Shown here one piece after another: positions 1 through 9,130 of a stretch of DNA of 64,000 nucleotides. The stretch spans positions 682,001 through 746,000 of the forward strand of contig NZ_CP027762.1 of NCBI RefSeq assembly GCF_003852315.1, in the 5' to 3' direction. The notes under the pieces are model-generated. The model searched no databases, had not been told where the DNA came from, and saw only the letters and a program-made list of their open reading frames with translations. Source of the DNA: Pseudomonas sp. LBUM920. GTDB lineage: Bacteria > Pseudomonadota > Gammaproteobacteria > Pseudomonadales > Pseudomonadaceae. Position 1 is the first letter of the stretch. Each line of letters opens with the position of its first letter. The position numbers were made by a program, and so were the translations under genes.

Positions 1-329
1 TCTCCGGCAACGAGCTGAGGTCGTACCTGGACATCGTCAAGATCAACCGCCCCGTCGCCGAGAGTGTGTACCTGACGTGCCGAGGCGGCGCGCTGCTCAA
101 GTATGTGCCCGGTTTTACGGCGGCCGAGACGCAATTGCTGAGTGCCGGTGCGTCGGTTTTGCCCAGCGCGTTGGTCAGCGGTTTGTGGGCGGCCGGCCAG
201 CTTGCGGTGCTGGAAACCGACGCCTTCTGGACCCACGCAGGGGTGTTGGGCACGGCGTGGCAAGCCAACCTGCAGGCCGAACCTGACCCGCTGGACGTCC
301 AGTACGGTCGGGACAAGGACGAACTCTGA
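1..329 (+). CDS. C-terminal part of an unidentified protein (5' end outside window)
   Basis: An open frame runs from the window edge to a TGA at 327-329 and encodes about 108 residues with normal Pseudomonas codon use. I do not recognise the family. The visible part is soluble-looking and mixed alpha/beta, with one Cys-Arg-Gly-Gly stretch and a charged C-terminus ending in DKDEL. It converges on the ABC permease gene, leaving only 7 nt between the two stops. No start codon or domain boundary is visible, so no function is proposed. Confidence 0.6.
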   Translation, partial: SGNELRSYLDIVKINRPVAESVYLTCRGGALLKYVPGFTAAETQLLSAGASVLPSALVSGLWAAGQLAVLETDAFWTHAGVLGTAWQANLQAEPDPLDVQYGRDKDEL

Positions 330-336
330 GGTGTTA

Positions 337-1347
337 TCAGCGCTTGCGCATCAGCCCGATAAAAAACAGCCCGCCAATCGCCGCCGTGGCCACGCCGATC
401 GGCAAATCCTCGGGGGCGATCAGCGTGCGTGCGGCCACGTCGACCCACACCAGGAACACGCTGCCCAGCAGCACGCACACCGGCAATAGACGCCGATGCT
501 CGGCGCCGACCAGGCGCCGGGCAATGTGCGGCACCATCAGCCCCACAAAACCGATGGAGCCGCTGATCGACACCAGCACTGCGGTCATCAACGAGGCGAC
601 CAGGAACACCTTCAGCCGCACAGTGCGTGCGTTGAGGCCGAGGGTCACGGCGGTCTGTTCGCCGGCCATCAAGGCATTGAGCGGGCGCGCCATGCTCAGC
701 AACAACAACAGGCCCAGCAGCACCGTGATACACGGAATCGTCAGCAGCTCCCAACGTGCGAGCCCGAGCCCGCCAAGCATCCAGAACATCACCGCCGACG
801 CGGCGCGGTGGTCGCCCATGAACAGCAACAGGTTGGCTGCCGCCATCATGACAAACGACACGGCCACGCCGCACAGCAGCAGGCGATCGCTCTCCAGTCG
901 CCCGTTGCGGCTCGCCACCGCCAGCACCACCAGCATGCTCAGCAGCGCGCCGATAAAGGCGGCGATGGGCAGCGTGAGCAGGCCGATGATTTCCCCCACA
1001 TGCAGCACCACGATCACCGCGCCGAGGGTGGCGCCGGAGGTCACGCCCAGCAGGTGCGGGTCGGCCAGCGGGTTGCGCGTCACCGCTTGCAACACCGCAC
1101 CGATCAGCGCCAGCCCGGCGCCCACCAGTGCACCGAGCAGCATGCGCGGCACGCGGATCAGCCAGACGATGTGTTCCTGCCCGGTGCTCCAATTCACTTC
1201 ACCGAGGCCGAACGCCTTGTTCAGCAAAATGTGCCACACCACGTCTACCGGCACCCGCGCCGAGCCGAACCCCAGCGAAATCACGCAGGAGACCAACAGC
1301 AACGCACCCAGGGCGCTTAACAGCAGTACGTAGCGCCGCGTGATCAT
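337..1347 (-). CDS. FecCD/BtuC-family ABC transporter permease
   Basis: A 336-residue polytopic inner-membrane protein. Hydrophobic segments run along its whole length, and it has the conserved RVPR block near residue 68 and the GSIGFVGLMVPHIAR block near 260-275 typical of FecCD/BtuC permeases. It would form the channel of an importer for a metal chelate or cofactor. It is the last gene of the minus-strand set receptor - ATPase - binding protein - permease, and overlaps the binding-protein gene by 4 nt (ATGA), so the two are translationally coupled. The family covers iron siderophores, haem, B12 and zincophores, so sequence alone does not fix the substrate. The Zur-like site upstream of the receptor favours zinc. 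From memory it corresponds to P. aeruginosa PA2914. Confidence 0.9.
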   Translation of the reverse strand: MITRRYVLLLSALGALLLVSCVISLGFGSARVPVDVVWHILLNKAFGLGEVNWSTGQEHIVWLIRVPRMLLGALVGAGLALIGAVLQAVTRNPLADPHLLGVTSGATLGAVIVVLHVGEIIGLLTLPIAAFIGALLSMLVVLAVASRNGRLESDRLLLCGVAVSFVMMAAANLLLFMGDHRAASAVMFWMLGGLGLARWELLTIPCITVLLGLLLLLSMARPLNALMAGEQTAVTLGLNARTVRLKVFLVASLMTAVLVSISGSIGFVGLMVPHIARRLVGAEHRRLLPVCVLLGSVFLVWVDVAARTLIAPEDLPIGVATAAIGGLFFIGLMRKR

Positions 1348-2291
1348 TCGCCGTGGAACCCCTTGGCCAGGGTTTCCACCGCCAGCACGTTATCGATGCC
1401 CGGCGTGGCCTGCACGTAGGGGATCACGATAAAGCGCTGATTACGGATGGCGTCCACCGATTGCAGGGCCGGGTTGTTGAGCAGAAAGTGCGCCTTTTGC
1501 TCGGCTGTGACTTCGCTGTAATCGACGATCACGATCACCTGCGGGTTGCGTTCCACCACCGTTTCCCAGTTGACGCGGGTCCAGCTGGCGTCGATGTCAT
1601 CGAGAATATTGCGCCCACCGGCGGCCTCGATCAGCGCCTGCGGCATGCCCAGGCGGCCGGAGGTCATGGCGCGGTCTTCGCCGCTGTCGTAGAGGAACAC
1701 GCGAGGCTTCTCGGCGGGCAGGTGTCTTTGCACCTCGGCAACGTGCGCCTGCATCTGCGCGATCAAGGCATTGGCGCGGTCCTGCACGTCGAAGATCCTG
1801 CCCAGGTTGCGCAGGTCGTTATAGGTGTCTTCCAGGGTGGCGGCGGGGCGCTTCATCACAAAGGCGCACGACTCGGTCAGCTCATACACGTTGATGCCCA
1901 AAGGTTGCAGGGTTTGCGGCGTGAGGTCGCCGCCCACGCGCATGCCGTAGTCCCAGCCGGCGAAGAGGAAATCGACGTTGGCATTGAGCAGCGTTTCCAC
2001 CGACGGGTACTTGCTCGCCAACTCCGGCAGGCCGTCGAGGCTGCTGGCCATTTGCGGAGTGACCGACTTCCAGCCGGTCACTCCGCTGTAGCCGGCCATC
2101 TGCGGCTTGAGGCCGAGCGCGAGCATCATCTGGGTCATGTTGATGTCGTGGCTGACCGCATGTTTGGGCGCTTGCTGAAAGGTCACGTCGCGGTTGCAGC
2201 TTTTGACGGTCACCGGGTAATGGGTCGCTTGGGCGAACGCTTGGGCAGTGCCGAACATCAGGGCGAGAGACAACAGGGCGCGCAGGGTCAT
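1344..2291 (-). CDS. Periplasmic substrate-binding protein of metal-chelate ABC importer
   Basis: A 315-residue protein with a cleavable Sec signal (basic N-terminus, hydrophobic core, AQAFAQA cleavage region around residue 21). The rest fits the Peripl_BP_2 (FecB/BtuF) fold: two lobes joined by a long helix (roughly residues 160-200). It has no lipobox, so it should be a soluble periplasmic protein that passes the ligand from the TonB receptor to the permease. It overlaps both the ATPase and permease genes by 4 nt. Cysteines lie near residue 33 and in the TESCAF stretch, both possibly disulfide-linked or ligand-related. From memory it is the PA2913-type protein of the zinc-responsive PA2911-2914 set. 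The substrate is not proven. Confidence 0.85.
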   Translation of the reverse strand: MTLRALLSLALMFGTAQAFAQATHYPVTVKSCNRDVTFQQAPKHAVSHDINMTQMMLALGLKPQMAGYSGVTGWKSVTPQMASSLDGLPELASKYPSVETLLNANVDFLFAGWDYGMRVGGDLTPQTLQPLGINVYELTESCAFVMKRPAATLEDTYNDLRNLGRIFDVQDRANALIAQMQAHVAEVQRHLPAEKPRVFLYDSGEDRAMTSGRLGMPQALIEAAGGRNILDDIDASWTRVNWETVVERNPQVIVIVDYSEVTAEQKAHFLLNNPALQSVDAIRNQRFIVIPYVQATPGIDNVLAVETLAKGFHGE

Positions 2292-3076
2292 GGTTGGGTT
2301 ATCCAGGTGATTCGGGGGTAGCCGGACAAGGGGTGAGTGTCGATCAGTGCGTCAACACCAAACACGTCACGCAGCAATTCGGCGGTCAGCACGTGGTGAG
2401 GTGTGCCGCTGGCGACGATGCGCCCGTGGTTGATCACGTACAGGCGGTCGCAGAAGGCGGCGGCCAGGTTCAGGTCGTGGATGCTCGCCAGGGTGCCGAT
2501 GTTCAGGCGTTTGATCAGCCGCAGTAGCTCAAGCTGATAACGCGGGTCGAGGTGATTGGTCGGTTCGTCGAGGATCAGCAATTGCGGTTGCTGGGCCAAC
2601 GCGCGGGCGAGGATGACGCGCTGCTTTTCACCGCCCGAGAGGGTGGCGAACGCATGGTCTTCAAAGCCCTGCATGCCGACTGATGCCAGCGCTGCTTGAA
2701 TCAATTGTCGGTCGTGAAGCGTGTCGCCATCGAACAAGCCTTTATGAGGCGTGCGGCCCATGGCGACCACTTCATCCACGCGTACACCGAAGGCGTCGGG
2801 AAATTCCTGCAGCACCACGGCGATGCGTTGTGCGCACCACTTGGCGCTGTGCTTCCAGACGTTTTGGTGTTCGAGCAGTACGTCGCCGTGCTCCGGTTTG
2901 GTGAAGCGATAGGCGCAGCGCAACAGGCTGGTTTTACCACTGCCATTGGGACCGATCAGCCCGACAAACTCCCCCGCACCGACCTGCAGGCTGGCGTCAC
3001 GCAGTTGGAACTGGTGATTGCAGTGGTCGTGGCCCGGCGGGGTCCAGGTCAGGTCGGTGAGTGAGAGTGAGGCCAT
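2288..3076 (-). CDS. ABC transporter ATP-binding protein (FecE/BtuD type)
   Basis: A 262-residue cytoplasmic ATPase with all the hallmarks: Walker A GPNGSGKT near residue 42, Q-loop, signature motif LSGGEKQR near 146, Walker B LLILDEPTNHLD near 165, and switch His (IHD) near 198. It energises import through the FecCD permease. It is the first gene of the tightly overlapping ATPase - binding protein - permease trio. A REPIN separates it from the upstream TonB receptor, which may set different transcript stability for the receptor and the transporter. Confidence 0.92.
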   Translation of the reverse strand: MASLSLTDLTWTPPGHDHCNHQFQLRDASLQVGAGEFVGLIGPNGSGKTSLLRCAYRFTKPEHGDVLLEHQNVWKHSAKWCAQRIAVVLQEFPDAFGVRVDEVVAMGRTPHKGLFDGDTLHDRQLIQAALASVGMQGFEDHAFATLSGGEKQRVILARALAQQPQLLILDEPTNHLDPRYQLELLRLIKRLNIGTLASIHDLNLAAAFCDRLYVINHGRIVASGTPHHVLTAELLRDVFGVDALIDTHPLSGYPRITWITQP

Positions 3077-3109
3077 TCATATTCTCAAGGTCAGCGCAGA
3101 TCAAACAAC

Positions 3110-3196
3110 GTGGGAGCGGGCTTGCTCGCGAAGGCGGTGGTTCAGTGAAAGACGTGATGGCTGACACACCGCATTCGCGAGCAAGCCCGCTCCCAC
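3110..3196. repeat. REPIN-type inverted repeat
   Basis: Two inverted arms, GTGGGAGCGGGCTTGCTCGC and its complement, flank a short non-conserved centre. The element lies between the TonB receptor and the ABC ATPase gene. This is the standard Pseudomonas REP doublet, which can form a long hairpin in the transcript. Confidence 0.9.
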
Positions 3197-3216
3197 AGGG
3201 TTCCATGGTGTATCCG

Positions 3217-5325
3217 TTAAAAGGTGTAATCCACCGTCACGAAGAATGAACGTGGCTCACCCAAAATCCACTGCTGGCCGTTGTTGTACTGGCTGACAGC
3301 GTAAGTGCGGTTGAACAGGTTGTTCAGCTCCAGGCCCAGCGTGGTGTTGCGCATCGCCTTCCACGACACGGTCGCGTCGGCCACGGTGTAGCTCGGCACC
3401 TCGCTGCTGTTGGCGGTGTCGGCATACCGCGCGCTGACGTAACGCACCCCGGCACCGGCGCGCACATTATCGGTCACGGCCTTGCTCAGCCACAGGTTGG
3501 CAGTACGGTTGGGGACGTCCACCGGGCGGTTGCCGGCGCGGGACACCGCCTGGCCATTCACCACTTCGGAAAAGTCGTCGTACTTGGCCCGCACGATGGC
3601 GGCGTTCGCTTGCAATTGCCAGGCGTTCGGCAGTTGCAGGTCGAGGCTGGCTTCCAGGCCGGTCGAGGATTGCTGGCCGACTTGTTGTTGCAGCGTGGTG
3701 CCGGGGATGTTGGTCAACAGCTTCTTTTTGACGATGTGATAGGCCGCCAGCGTCCACTCGCCGCGCGAGTCCCAGAATGCCTGCTTGATACCGACTTCGG
3801 CTTGCTTGGCAGTGGACAAGCCAAACTGCTGCTGGCTCGGGCTCAAGCTGATCAGGCTGCCGACGCCGTCGGTGCTGGTGGCGTATTGGCCGTAGACCGA
3901 AGTGTCCGGGGTGATCGCGTAGACCAGGCCAGCTTTCCAGTTGTTGCCGGTGAGGGTTCTGTCGGCGTCCTGGTTCGCTGTGGTCAGGTCGTTGCTGTCG
4001 ATGTGCAGATAGTCACGGCGCGCGCCGGTGATCAGCGACAGTTTATCGGTCAGTTGCAGGCGGTTTTCAGCGAAGGCGGCGAGCTGTTTGGTGGTGCTGA
4101 CCGACTGCGCAATAAAGGGGCTGTCGCTTTCAAACGGTTGTGGCACGGGATGGTTGATGTCCACCGGCTGGCCGCCACCCGGCAGGTCGTCGAAGGGCGC
4201 GTTGCTCGCCAGACGGAAGCGAATACGGTTGTACTCGATACCTGTCACGGTCTGGCTGTCGAGGCCCAACAGGGTGTGTTTGAAGGTGAAGGTCTGGCGA
4301 TCGCCGACCTGCTCCTGATCGTGCTTGATGCCCAGGTAGCTCTGGCGTACGAGCCCGCCGTCCACATAGTTGTAGCTCTCGGCGTTTTGCCAGCGACGCT
4401 GGTTTTTCAGGTACGACAGCTCGTTGGTGGCCGTGACGTTGTCGTTGATCTGCCACTCGCTGGTCAGGCGTGTCCACTGGTCGTTGTAGTGCTGTTTGTC
4501 GTCGCTGACGTTGTAGTTTTTGTCGCGCAGGCTTTTGTGCAACTGGCCATTGATCAGCGGCGTGCCGTAGTAATTCTGCGGGGTCTGGTCGCCATAGTCG
4601 TGTGCCAGGGTGACGCTCAGGTTGTCGGCCGGCTGCCAGCGCAGGGCGCCGCTGACAAAGTCGCTGGCAGAGTCGCCACGCGCGACGAAGCCGTTGCTGC
4701 GCAGGCGGTTGATGTTGAGGCGGTAGCTCAGGGTGTCGGTCAGCGAGCCGCCGCTGTCCAGGGCTTGCTGCTGGCGGTCATAGGAACCGTAGCCGAGGCG
4801 CAGGTGGTTTTCGATCTCGCCCTCAAACGGCTTTTTCGGCAGGGTGTTGATCACCGCGCCCGTGGCGCCCTGGCCGTAGATCACCGAGGCGGGGCCGCGC
4901 AACACATCCACGCGTTCAACCGACCAGGTGTCTACCGGGAAGGTGGACGTGCCCGCGCCATCGAACATGCGCTGGCCGTCGTACAGTTGCAGCACTGCAC
5001 TCTGCCCGGTAAAGCCGCGCGCCTGCAACGAGGTGCCGCCGTCGCCCGGCGTGCCGGTGCGGCTGATGCCGGTGGCGCGCGAGATAGCGTCCTGCACACT
5101 GGCGTCGCCGCGTTCGCGGATTCTTTCGCCGGTCTGGCTTTCAACACTGCCAGGGGTTTGCAGGGCCGTAAGGTTCAGGCGCGAGCCCGCAGTGGTCGGG
5201 GTGTTGAGGTCGACGCGTTGGTCATCCACGGCGGTTGCGGTGACGGGGCTGGCGGGCAGGGTCAGGGCCTGGGCACTGGTGTGCAGGGCGAGCAGGCACA
5301 GGCCGGGCGCTAGGTACTTGTTCAT
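3217..5325 (-). CDS. TonB-dependent siderophore/metallophore receptor
   Basis: A 702-residue outer-membrane receptor. It has a signal peptide (cleavage around residue 20, AQA), a plug domain from about 50 to 170 (with LRGPASVIYGQGATGAVIN), then a 22-strand barrel ending in the aromatic C-terminus VDYTF. It resembles the TonB-siderophore family. There is no N-terminal signalling extension, so it is probably not sigma/anti-sigma controlled. It heads the operon with the ABC importer. A palindrome resembling a Zur box lies 66 nt upstream of the start (5391-5411). From memory the position next to cob genes matches P. aeruginosa PA2911, which responds to zinc limitation. The ligand could be a zinc or iron chelate, and the annotation as an iron receptor should not be assumed. 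Confidence 0.9.
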   Translation of the reverse strand: MNKYLAPGLCLLALHTSAQALTLPASPVTATAVDDQRVDLNTPTTAGSRLNLTALQTPGSVESQTGERIRERGDASVQDAISRATGISRTGTPGDGGTSLQARGFTGQSAVLQLYDGQRMFDGAGTSTFPVDTWSVERVDVLRGPASVIYGQGATGAVINTLPKKPFEGEIENHLRLGYGSYDRQQQALDSGGSLTDTLSYRLNINRLRSNGFVARGDSASDFVSGALRWQPADNLSVTLAHDYGDQTPQNYYGTPLINGQLHKSLRDKNYNVSDDKQHYNDQWTRLTSEWQINDNVTATNELSYLKNQRRWQNAESYNYVDGGLVRQSYLGIKHDQEQVGDRQTFTFKHTLLGLDSQTVTGIEYNRIRFRLASNAPFDDLPGGGQPVDINHPVPQPFESDSPFIAQSVSTTKQLAAFAENRLQLTDKLSLITGARRDYLHIDSNDLTTANQDADRTLTGNNWKAGLVYAITPDTSVYGQYATSTDGVGSLISLSPSQQQFGLSTAKQAEVGIKQAFWDSRGEWTLAAYHIVKKKLLTNIPGTTLQQQVGQQSSTGLEASLDLQLPNAWQLQANAAIVRAKYDDFSEVVNGQAVSRAGNRPVDVPNRTANLWLSKAVTDNVRAGAGVRYVSARYADTANSSEVPSYTVADATVSWKAMRNTTLGLELNNLFNRTYAVSQYNNGQQWILGEPRSFFVTVDYTF

Positions 5326-5390
5326 CGATCAATCAATCACTTCTTGGAGGGGTACTCGCCGCAGTGCGCGGCGAGCAACGATAACGCAGA

Positions 5391-5411
5391 AAGTGTTATA
5401 AGTTAACACTT
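5391..5411. promoter_or_regulatory. Candidate Zur operator upstream of TonB receptor operon
   Basis: Perfect 8-nt arms AAGTGTTA and TAACACTT are separated by 5 nt. The core GTTATAAGTTAAC matches the gammaproteobacterial Zur core GTTATAATATAAC at 11 of 13 positions. It sits 66 nt upstream of the receptor start, and on the minus strand it contains a TATAAC that could serve as a -10, so a bound repressor would block transcription. The match to the consensus is from memory; binding is inferred. Confidence 0.6.
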
Positions 5412-5476
5412 ATTGGCTGCGGGACAAAAGTCGCGCAAGGCTACAGAAGGGCTCTGCCGTGGGCATCTCGCCTGCC

Positions 5477-6859
5477 TCATGCAGAACCTGAGGTAGATTC
5501 ACGTTGGTTGAACACGCGCGCCAATACCAGCCGATCCAATGCCCACACCCCGATCAACGAGGCGCCGACCAAGGGGAAAATGATCGCCAGCGCGAGCATG
5601 ATCCCCATCGCGGTTTTCCACTTCGGCACGTCATGGCGCAGCGGCGGCACACCCAGGCCACCGGCAGGCCGGCGTTTCCACCAGATCACCACGCCACTCA
5701 CCGCGCTGAGCAAAATCATCAGGCAGATCAGCAGCACGATCAGTTGGTTGACCCAACCGAACATCTTGCCTTCGTGCAGCATCACACCCGTTTCGGTGGC
5801 GCGCGCCACCGTGTTGTAGTGTTCCCAGCGCACATCGGCGAGCACCTTGCCGGTGTATTGGTCCACGTGCAGGGTCGCGTCGTTGCGTGGGTCGTTGGCG
5901 AACACCGCGACGGTGAACACACCGTCGGCGGTGCTGGGAAAGGTGATGCTGTAGCCGGGCTCAACCTGGCGAGCATTGGCCAGATCGACCACCTGCTGCA
6001 AACGCACGGTTGGCGCAGCCGGGCCCGAATGCATGGCGCCGTGGTTCATGTGTTCGGCGTGGTCGCCGGACATTGGCATCGGCGTGTTTTCCATCGCCCA
6101 CGGCACGGTTTGCTGGCTGGCGGTATTGAGGCTGCGCGCCTGCTGATCCGACTGCGGCACGGTGTTCCACATCGCCGCCGGAAAGCGATTCCACAACGCG
6201 GCGTATTGCTTGCCCCAGAAGCCGGTCCAGGTCATGCCGCTGAGCAGCATCACCAATAAAAACGCCGCCCCCCAGAAACCGGCGACGGCGTGCATGTCGC
6301 GCCAGAACACGCGCCCACGCGCGTTGAACCGTGGCAATAACACCCCGGCCGACGACTTGCCGCGCGGCCACCACAGGTACAGGCCGGACACCACCAGCAT
6401 CACGCCCCAACCGGCGGCGAGTTCCACCAGGCGGTCGCCGACGGTGCCGATCATCAGCTCACCGTGGAGTGCGCGGGCGATGGCTTGCAGGTTGTATTTG
6501 GCATCCTGTTCGCCAAGCACGGTGCCGCGGTACGGGTCCACGAATACGGTCACTTCGCGGCCGTTGTCATGCATCACGAACTGCGCGCTGCTGGTGGCGT
6601 CGGCCGGTGGCAGGTATTTACTGATTTTGCCCTGGGGAAAGGCTGCCTGCGCACGCTGTAATTGCTCGTCGGCACTCAAGGCGTGTTCGGCGCTTTGCAC
6701 GGTGAGCAGGTCGGCGTACATCAGCGGGTCGAGCTGGGGTTTGAACAGGTAGATGATGCCGGTGAGGGCCAGCAGCACCATGAAAGGCGCGACGAAAAGC
6801 CCGGCGTAGAAGTGCCAGCGCCAGGCCAGGTTGTAGAAGGAAATCTTTTGAGTGGTCAT
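5477..6859 (-). CDS. PepSY-associated TM protein with Met/His-rich periplasmic loop
   Basis: A 460-residue inner-membrane protein of the PepSY_TM family (N-terminal TM near 15-40, further TMs near 185, 205, 375 and 430). This family is often found beside TonB receptors and has been linked to metal reduction or electron transfer across the inner membrane. The loop around residues 250-275 is strikingly rich in Met and His (MPMSGDHAEHMNHGAMHSG), a typical Cu(I)-binding composition, which ties it to the adjacent copper receptor rather than to the downstream siderophore-type receptor. The start at 6859 (MTTQKISF) is preferred over the ATG 15 nt earlier. A REP pair lies between it and the copper receptor gene. 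Confidence 0.85.
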   Translation of the reverse strand: MTTQKISFYNLAWRWHFYAGLFVAPFMVLLALTGIIYLFKPQLDPLMYADLLTVQSAEHALSADEQLQRAQAAFPQGKISKYLPPADATSSAQFVMHDNGREVTVFVDPYRGTVLGEQDAKYNLQAIARALHGELMIGTVGDRLVELAAGWGVMLVVSGLYLWWPRGKSSAGVLLPRFNARGRVFWRDMHAVAGFWGAAFLLVMLLSGMTWTGFWGKQYAALWNRFPAAMWNTVPQSDQQARSLNTASQQTVPWAMENTPMPMSGDHAEHMNHGAMHSGPAAPTVRLQQVVDLANARQVEPGYSITFPSTADGVFTVAVFANDPRNDATLHVDQYTGKVLADVRWEHYNTVARATETGVMLHEGKMFGWVNQLIVLLICLMILLSAVSGVVIWWKRRPAGGLGVPPLRHDVPKWKTAMGIMLALAIIFPLVGASLIGVWALDRLVLARVFNQRESTSGSA

Positions 6860-6904
6860 CAGGATGCTCCGCAAAGGCTTTAAAAATTTTATTCAGTTAT
6901 GCCG

Positions 6905-6972
6905 CCTTCGCGAGCAAGCCCGCTCCCACATTTGAAATGCATTCCAAGTGTGGGGGCGGGCTTGCTCGCGAA
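6905..6972. repeat. REP pair in outward orientation
   Basis: Two REP arms (6906-6929 and 6949-6972) point the opposite way round from the usual REPIN: CGCGAGCAAGCCCGCTCCCAC comes first, then GTGGGGGCGGGCTTGCTCGC, with a 20-nt spacer. It lies in the gap between the copper receptor and the PepSY gene. Confidence 0.8.
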
Positions 6973-6976
6973 GCTT

Positions 6977-9037
6977 TTAGAAGCTCATGTCCACCTTGGT
7001 CCAAAGCGTGCGCCCCGGTTCCTTGATGGCTTGCGGGTCGCTGGCCGGGTAGCCGAAGCCGGCGTTGCCGGCCAGGTTCAAGTGCTCGGCATAGGCTTTG
7101 CCAAACAGGTTGTCGACGCCGGTGCTGACCTTGAAGTGCTTATTGATGCGGTACGCCGCGTTCAGCGAGAACACGCCAAAGCCGCCGCTTTTGTCGAAGT
7201 CTTTGCCGACCACGTTGCCCTTGTTCGGGTCGATGCGGTTTTGCGCTGCCACCACGCGCCACAAGGCACCGGCGCTCCAGTCGTCTTCGCTGTAGGTCAG
7301 GCCGAAACGCGCGTCCAGCGGCGGCATTTGCGGCAGGGCCTTGCCGTCGCTGGTGTTCTTGCCCCAGGCGTAGGCGAGGCTGGCATCGGCCTTCCAGTGG
7401 CGCGTCAGCTTGTACGCCGCGCCGAGTTCGCCGCCCATGATGCGGGCATCGACGTTACGCGCCTGGGAGGTGGTGCCCATCATGCCGGGCGTGTAGTCGA
7501 ACAGGATGAAGTCGCGCACCTGGCCGACATAAGCCGAGGCCCAGGCTTCCACGTCAGCGGTTTTGTACTGCGCGCCGAAGTCGAGTTGGGTGGTTTTTTC
7601 CGGCTTCACACCCTCGAAAGCATTCACTGAACCGACCGCGCCGGTATTAGGGGAAAACAGCTCCCAGTAATCCGGGAAACGTTCCGAATGGCCCAGCCCG
7701 GCGTAGACAGTGGTGGGGCTGTCGGCCAAGTCGTGCTCATAGCGCACAAAGCCAGACGGCAGCGTATCGGCGCGGGTGTCGTCGGCGGTCGGGTTGGGGC
7801 GGGACATCATCCCTGAACCGGTCGTCTGGCGAAAATCCTTGGCCGAGGCGCGGTCCAGGCGCGCGCCGGTGATCAGGCGATCGCGGTCGGCGGCGTACCA
7901 GGTCAGTTCGCCGAACACGCCATAGTTGTGGAAGTTGGCGTCCTTGTTGCGCGGCAGATCCTTGTAGGTGTCGACGCCCATGCTGCTGCGCTGGCGGTGC
8001 TCGTTGGTCTGCGCATCCAGGCCGCTGATCAGTTGCACATCGGCCCAGCGCCAGGTGGCCTTGATCCGCGCGCCGAGGGTGCGGCGGTCGACGTTGGAGG
8101 CCATGGGCCCGGCCATCATGCCGGTGCCGGACGGCGTGCGCAGGCTGTAGTTGTCCATCACATGGTCGGCGTAGTTGTAGTAGACCTGGGCTTCAAATTT
8201 ATCCAGCACCTCGCCGATGTTGGATTTTTCGAAGCGCAGGCCCAGGCTTTCGCGCAGGAACTGCGAACCGTCCATGCCGCGCCCGGCGTAGCGTGCTTCG
8301 CCATCGCCACGGCCGGCGGTAAGTTCCAGCAGGGTGTCGGCGTCGGGGGTAAAACCGACGGCGACATCGCCGTTCCACTTGTCGTAGCGCGAGGCAACCG
8401 TGTCGTTGTTGCCGTCCTTGTAGTCATCGGCGTGTGCCTGGTTGCCGATCACGCGCACGTAGCCCAGCGGCCCGCCGGCGGCGGCATCGATGACTTTGTC
8501 GAAGCGCCCGTTGGAGCCGGCCAGCACGCTGGCGTTGACCCGCGTGCCCAGCTCGCCGAACTGCTCCGGCTCACGCTCGAACAGAATGGTGCCGGCCGAC
8601 GCGCCCGGGCCCCAGAGTACGGTTTGCGGGCCTTTGATCACGGTGAGCTTGTCGTAGGTTTCCGGCGAAATGTAGGAGGTCGGTGCGTCCATCCGGCCTG
8701 GGCAGGCGCCGAGCATCATGCCGCCATTGGTGAGGATATTCAGGCGCGAGCCGAACATGCCGCGCAGCACCGGGTCGCCATTGGTGCCGCCGTTGCGCAC
8801 CAGGGCGAAGCCGGGGATGGTCTTGAAGTAGTCGCCGCCATCGCTGGCCGGCACCGGTTGGCGCGGGTCTTTGGGGTTGGTGATCACGGTCAGCGGCGAG
8901 CTGGGAGCAATCGCGGTGATCACCGTGGGGCTTAACTCATGATCGTCGGCGTGTACCTGTGGCACCAACAGTGCGCCACACAGAACAGCGAAAACGGGGG
9001 TACATCCCATACGGGTGTCAGCAGAAAACCTGGACAT
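6977..9037 (-). CDS. oprC: TonB-dependent copper receptor, OprC/NosA type
   Basis: A 686-residue outer-membrane receptor with a signal peptide (cleavage near HADD, residue 30), a plug domain and a barrel ending in MSF. Diagnostic copper ligands are present: CxxxM at Cys112-Met116 (ACPGRMDAP) and HxM at His292-Met294 (DHVMDN), the CxxxM-HxM signature known from P. aeruginosa OprC. Extra Met clusters (GMM, MMAGPM) lie nearby. It is the fourth gene of the copper set DUF2946 - PCu(A)C - DUF2946 - oprC - PepSY. The start at 9037 gives a normal signal peptide; an ATG at 9049 is the alternative. The role in Cu acquisition is inferred from family and motifs. Confidence 0.92.
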   Translation of the reverse strand: MSRFSADTRMGCTPVFAVLCGALLVPQVHADDHELSPTVITAIAPSSPLTVITNPKDPRQPVPASDGGDYFKTIPGFALVRNGGTNGDPVLRGMFGSRLNILTNGGMMLGACPGRMDAPTSYISPETYDKLTVIKGPQTVLWGPGASAGTILFEREPEQFGELGTRVNASVLAGSNGRFDKVIDAAAGGPLGYVRVIGNQAHADDYKDGNNDTVASRYDKWNGDVAVGFTPDADTLLELTAGRGDGEARYAGRGMDGSQFLRESLGLRFEKSNIGEVLDKFEAQVYYNYADHVMDNYSLRTPSGTGMMAGPMASNVDRRTLGARIKATWRWADVQLISGLDAQTNEHRQRSSMGVDTYKDLPRNKDANFHNYGVFGELTWYAADRDRLITGARLDRASAKDFRQTTGSGMMSRPNPTADDTRADTLPSGFVRYEHDLADSPTTVYAGLGHSERFPDYWELFSPNTGAVGSVNAFEGVKPEKTTQLDFGAQYKTADVEAWASAYVGQVRDFILFDYTPGMMGTTSQARNVDARIMGGELGAAYKLTRHWKADASLAYAWGKNTSDGKALPQMPPLDARFGLTYSEDDWSAGALWRVVAAQNRIDPNKGNVVGKDFDKSGGFGVFSLNAAYRINKHFKVSTGVDNLFGKAYAEHLNLAGNAGFGYPASDPQAIKEPGRTLWTKVDMSF

Positions 9038-9130
9038 GAAAAATTCCATCAATCATTCGTAAACAACACGGCCAGCAGCCTGCGGCTGTCTGTCTAAAGT
9101 CGGCCGGTGTGAAGTAGCGCGGTGAAAGGC

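Noticed and set aside
337..3076. F420-0 or B12 transporter
   Set aside because: The ABC family could fit, but the adjacent TonB receptor of the siderophore type and the Zur-like site favour a metal chelate. B12 remains possible given the neighbouring cob genes.
3610..5313. 567-residue plus-strand open frame
   Set aside because: Antisense of the TonB receptor gene with no motifs.
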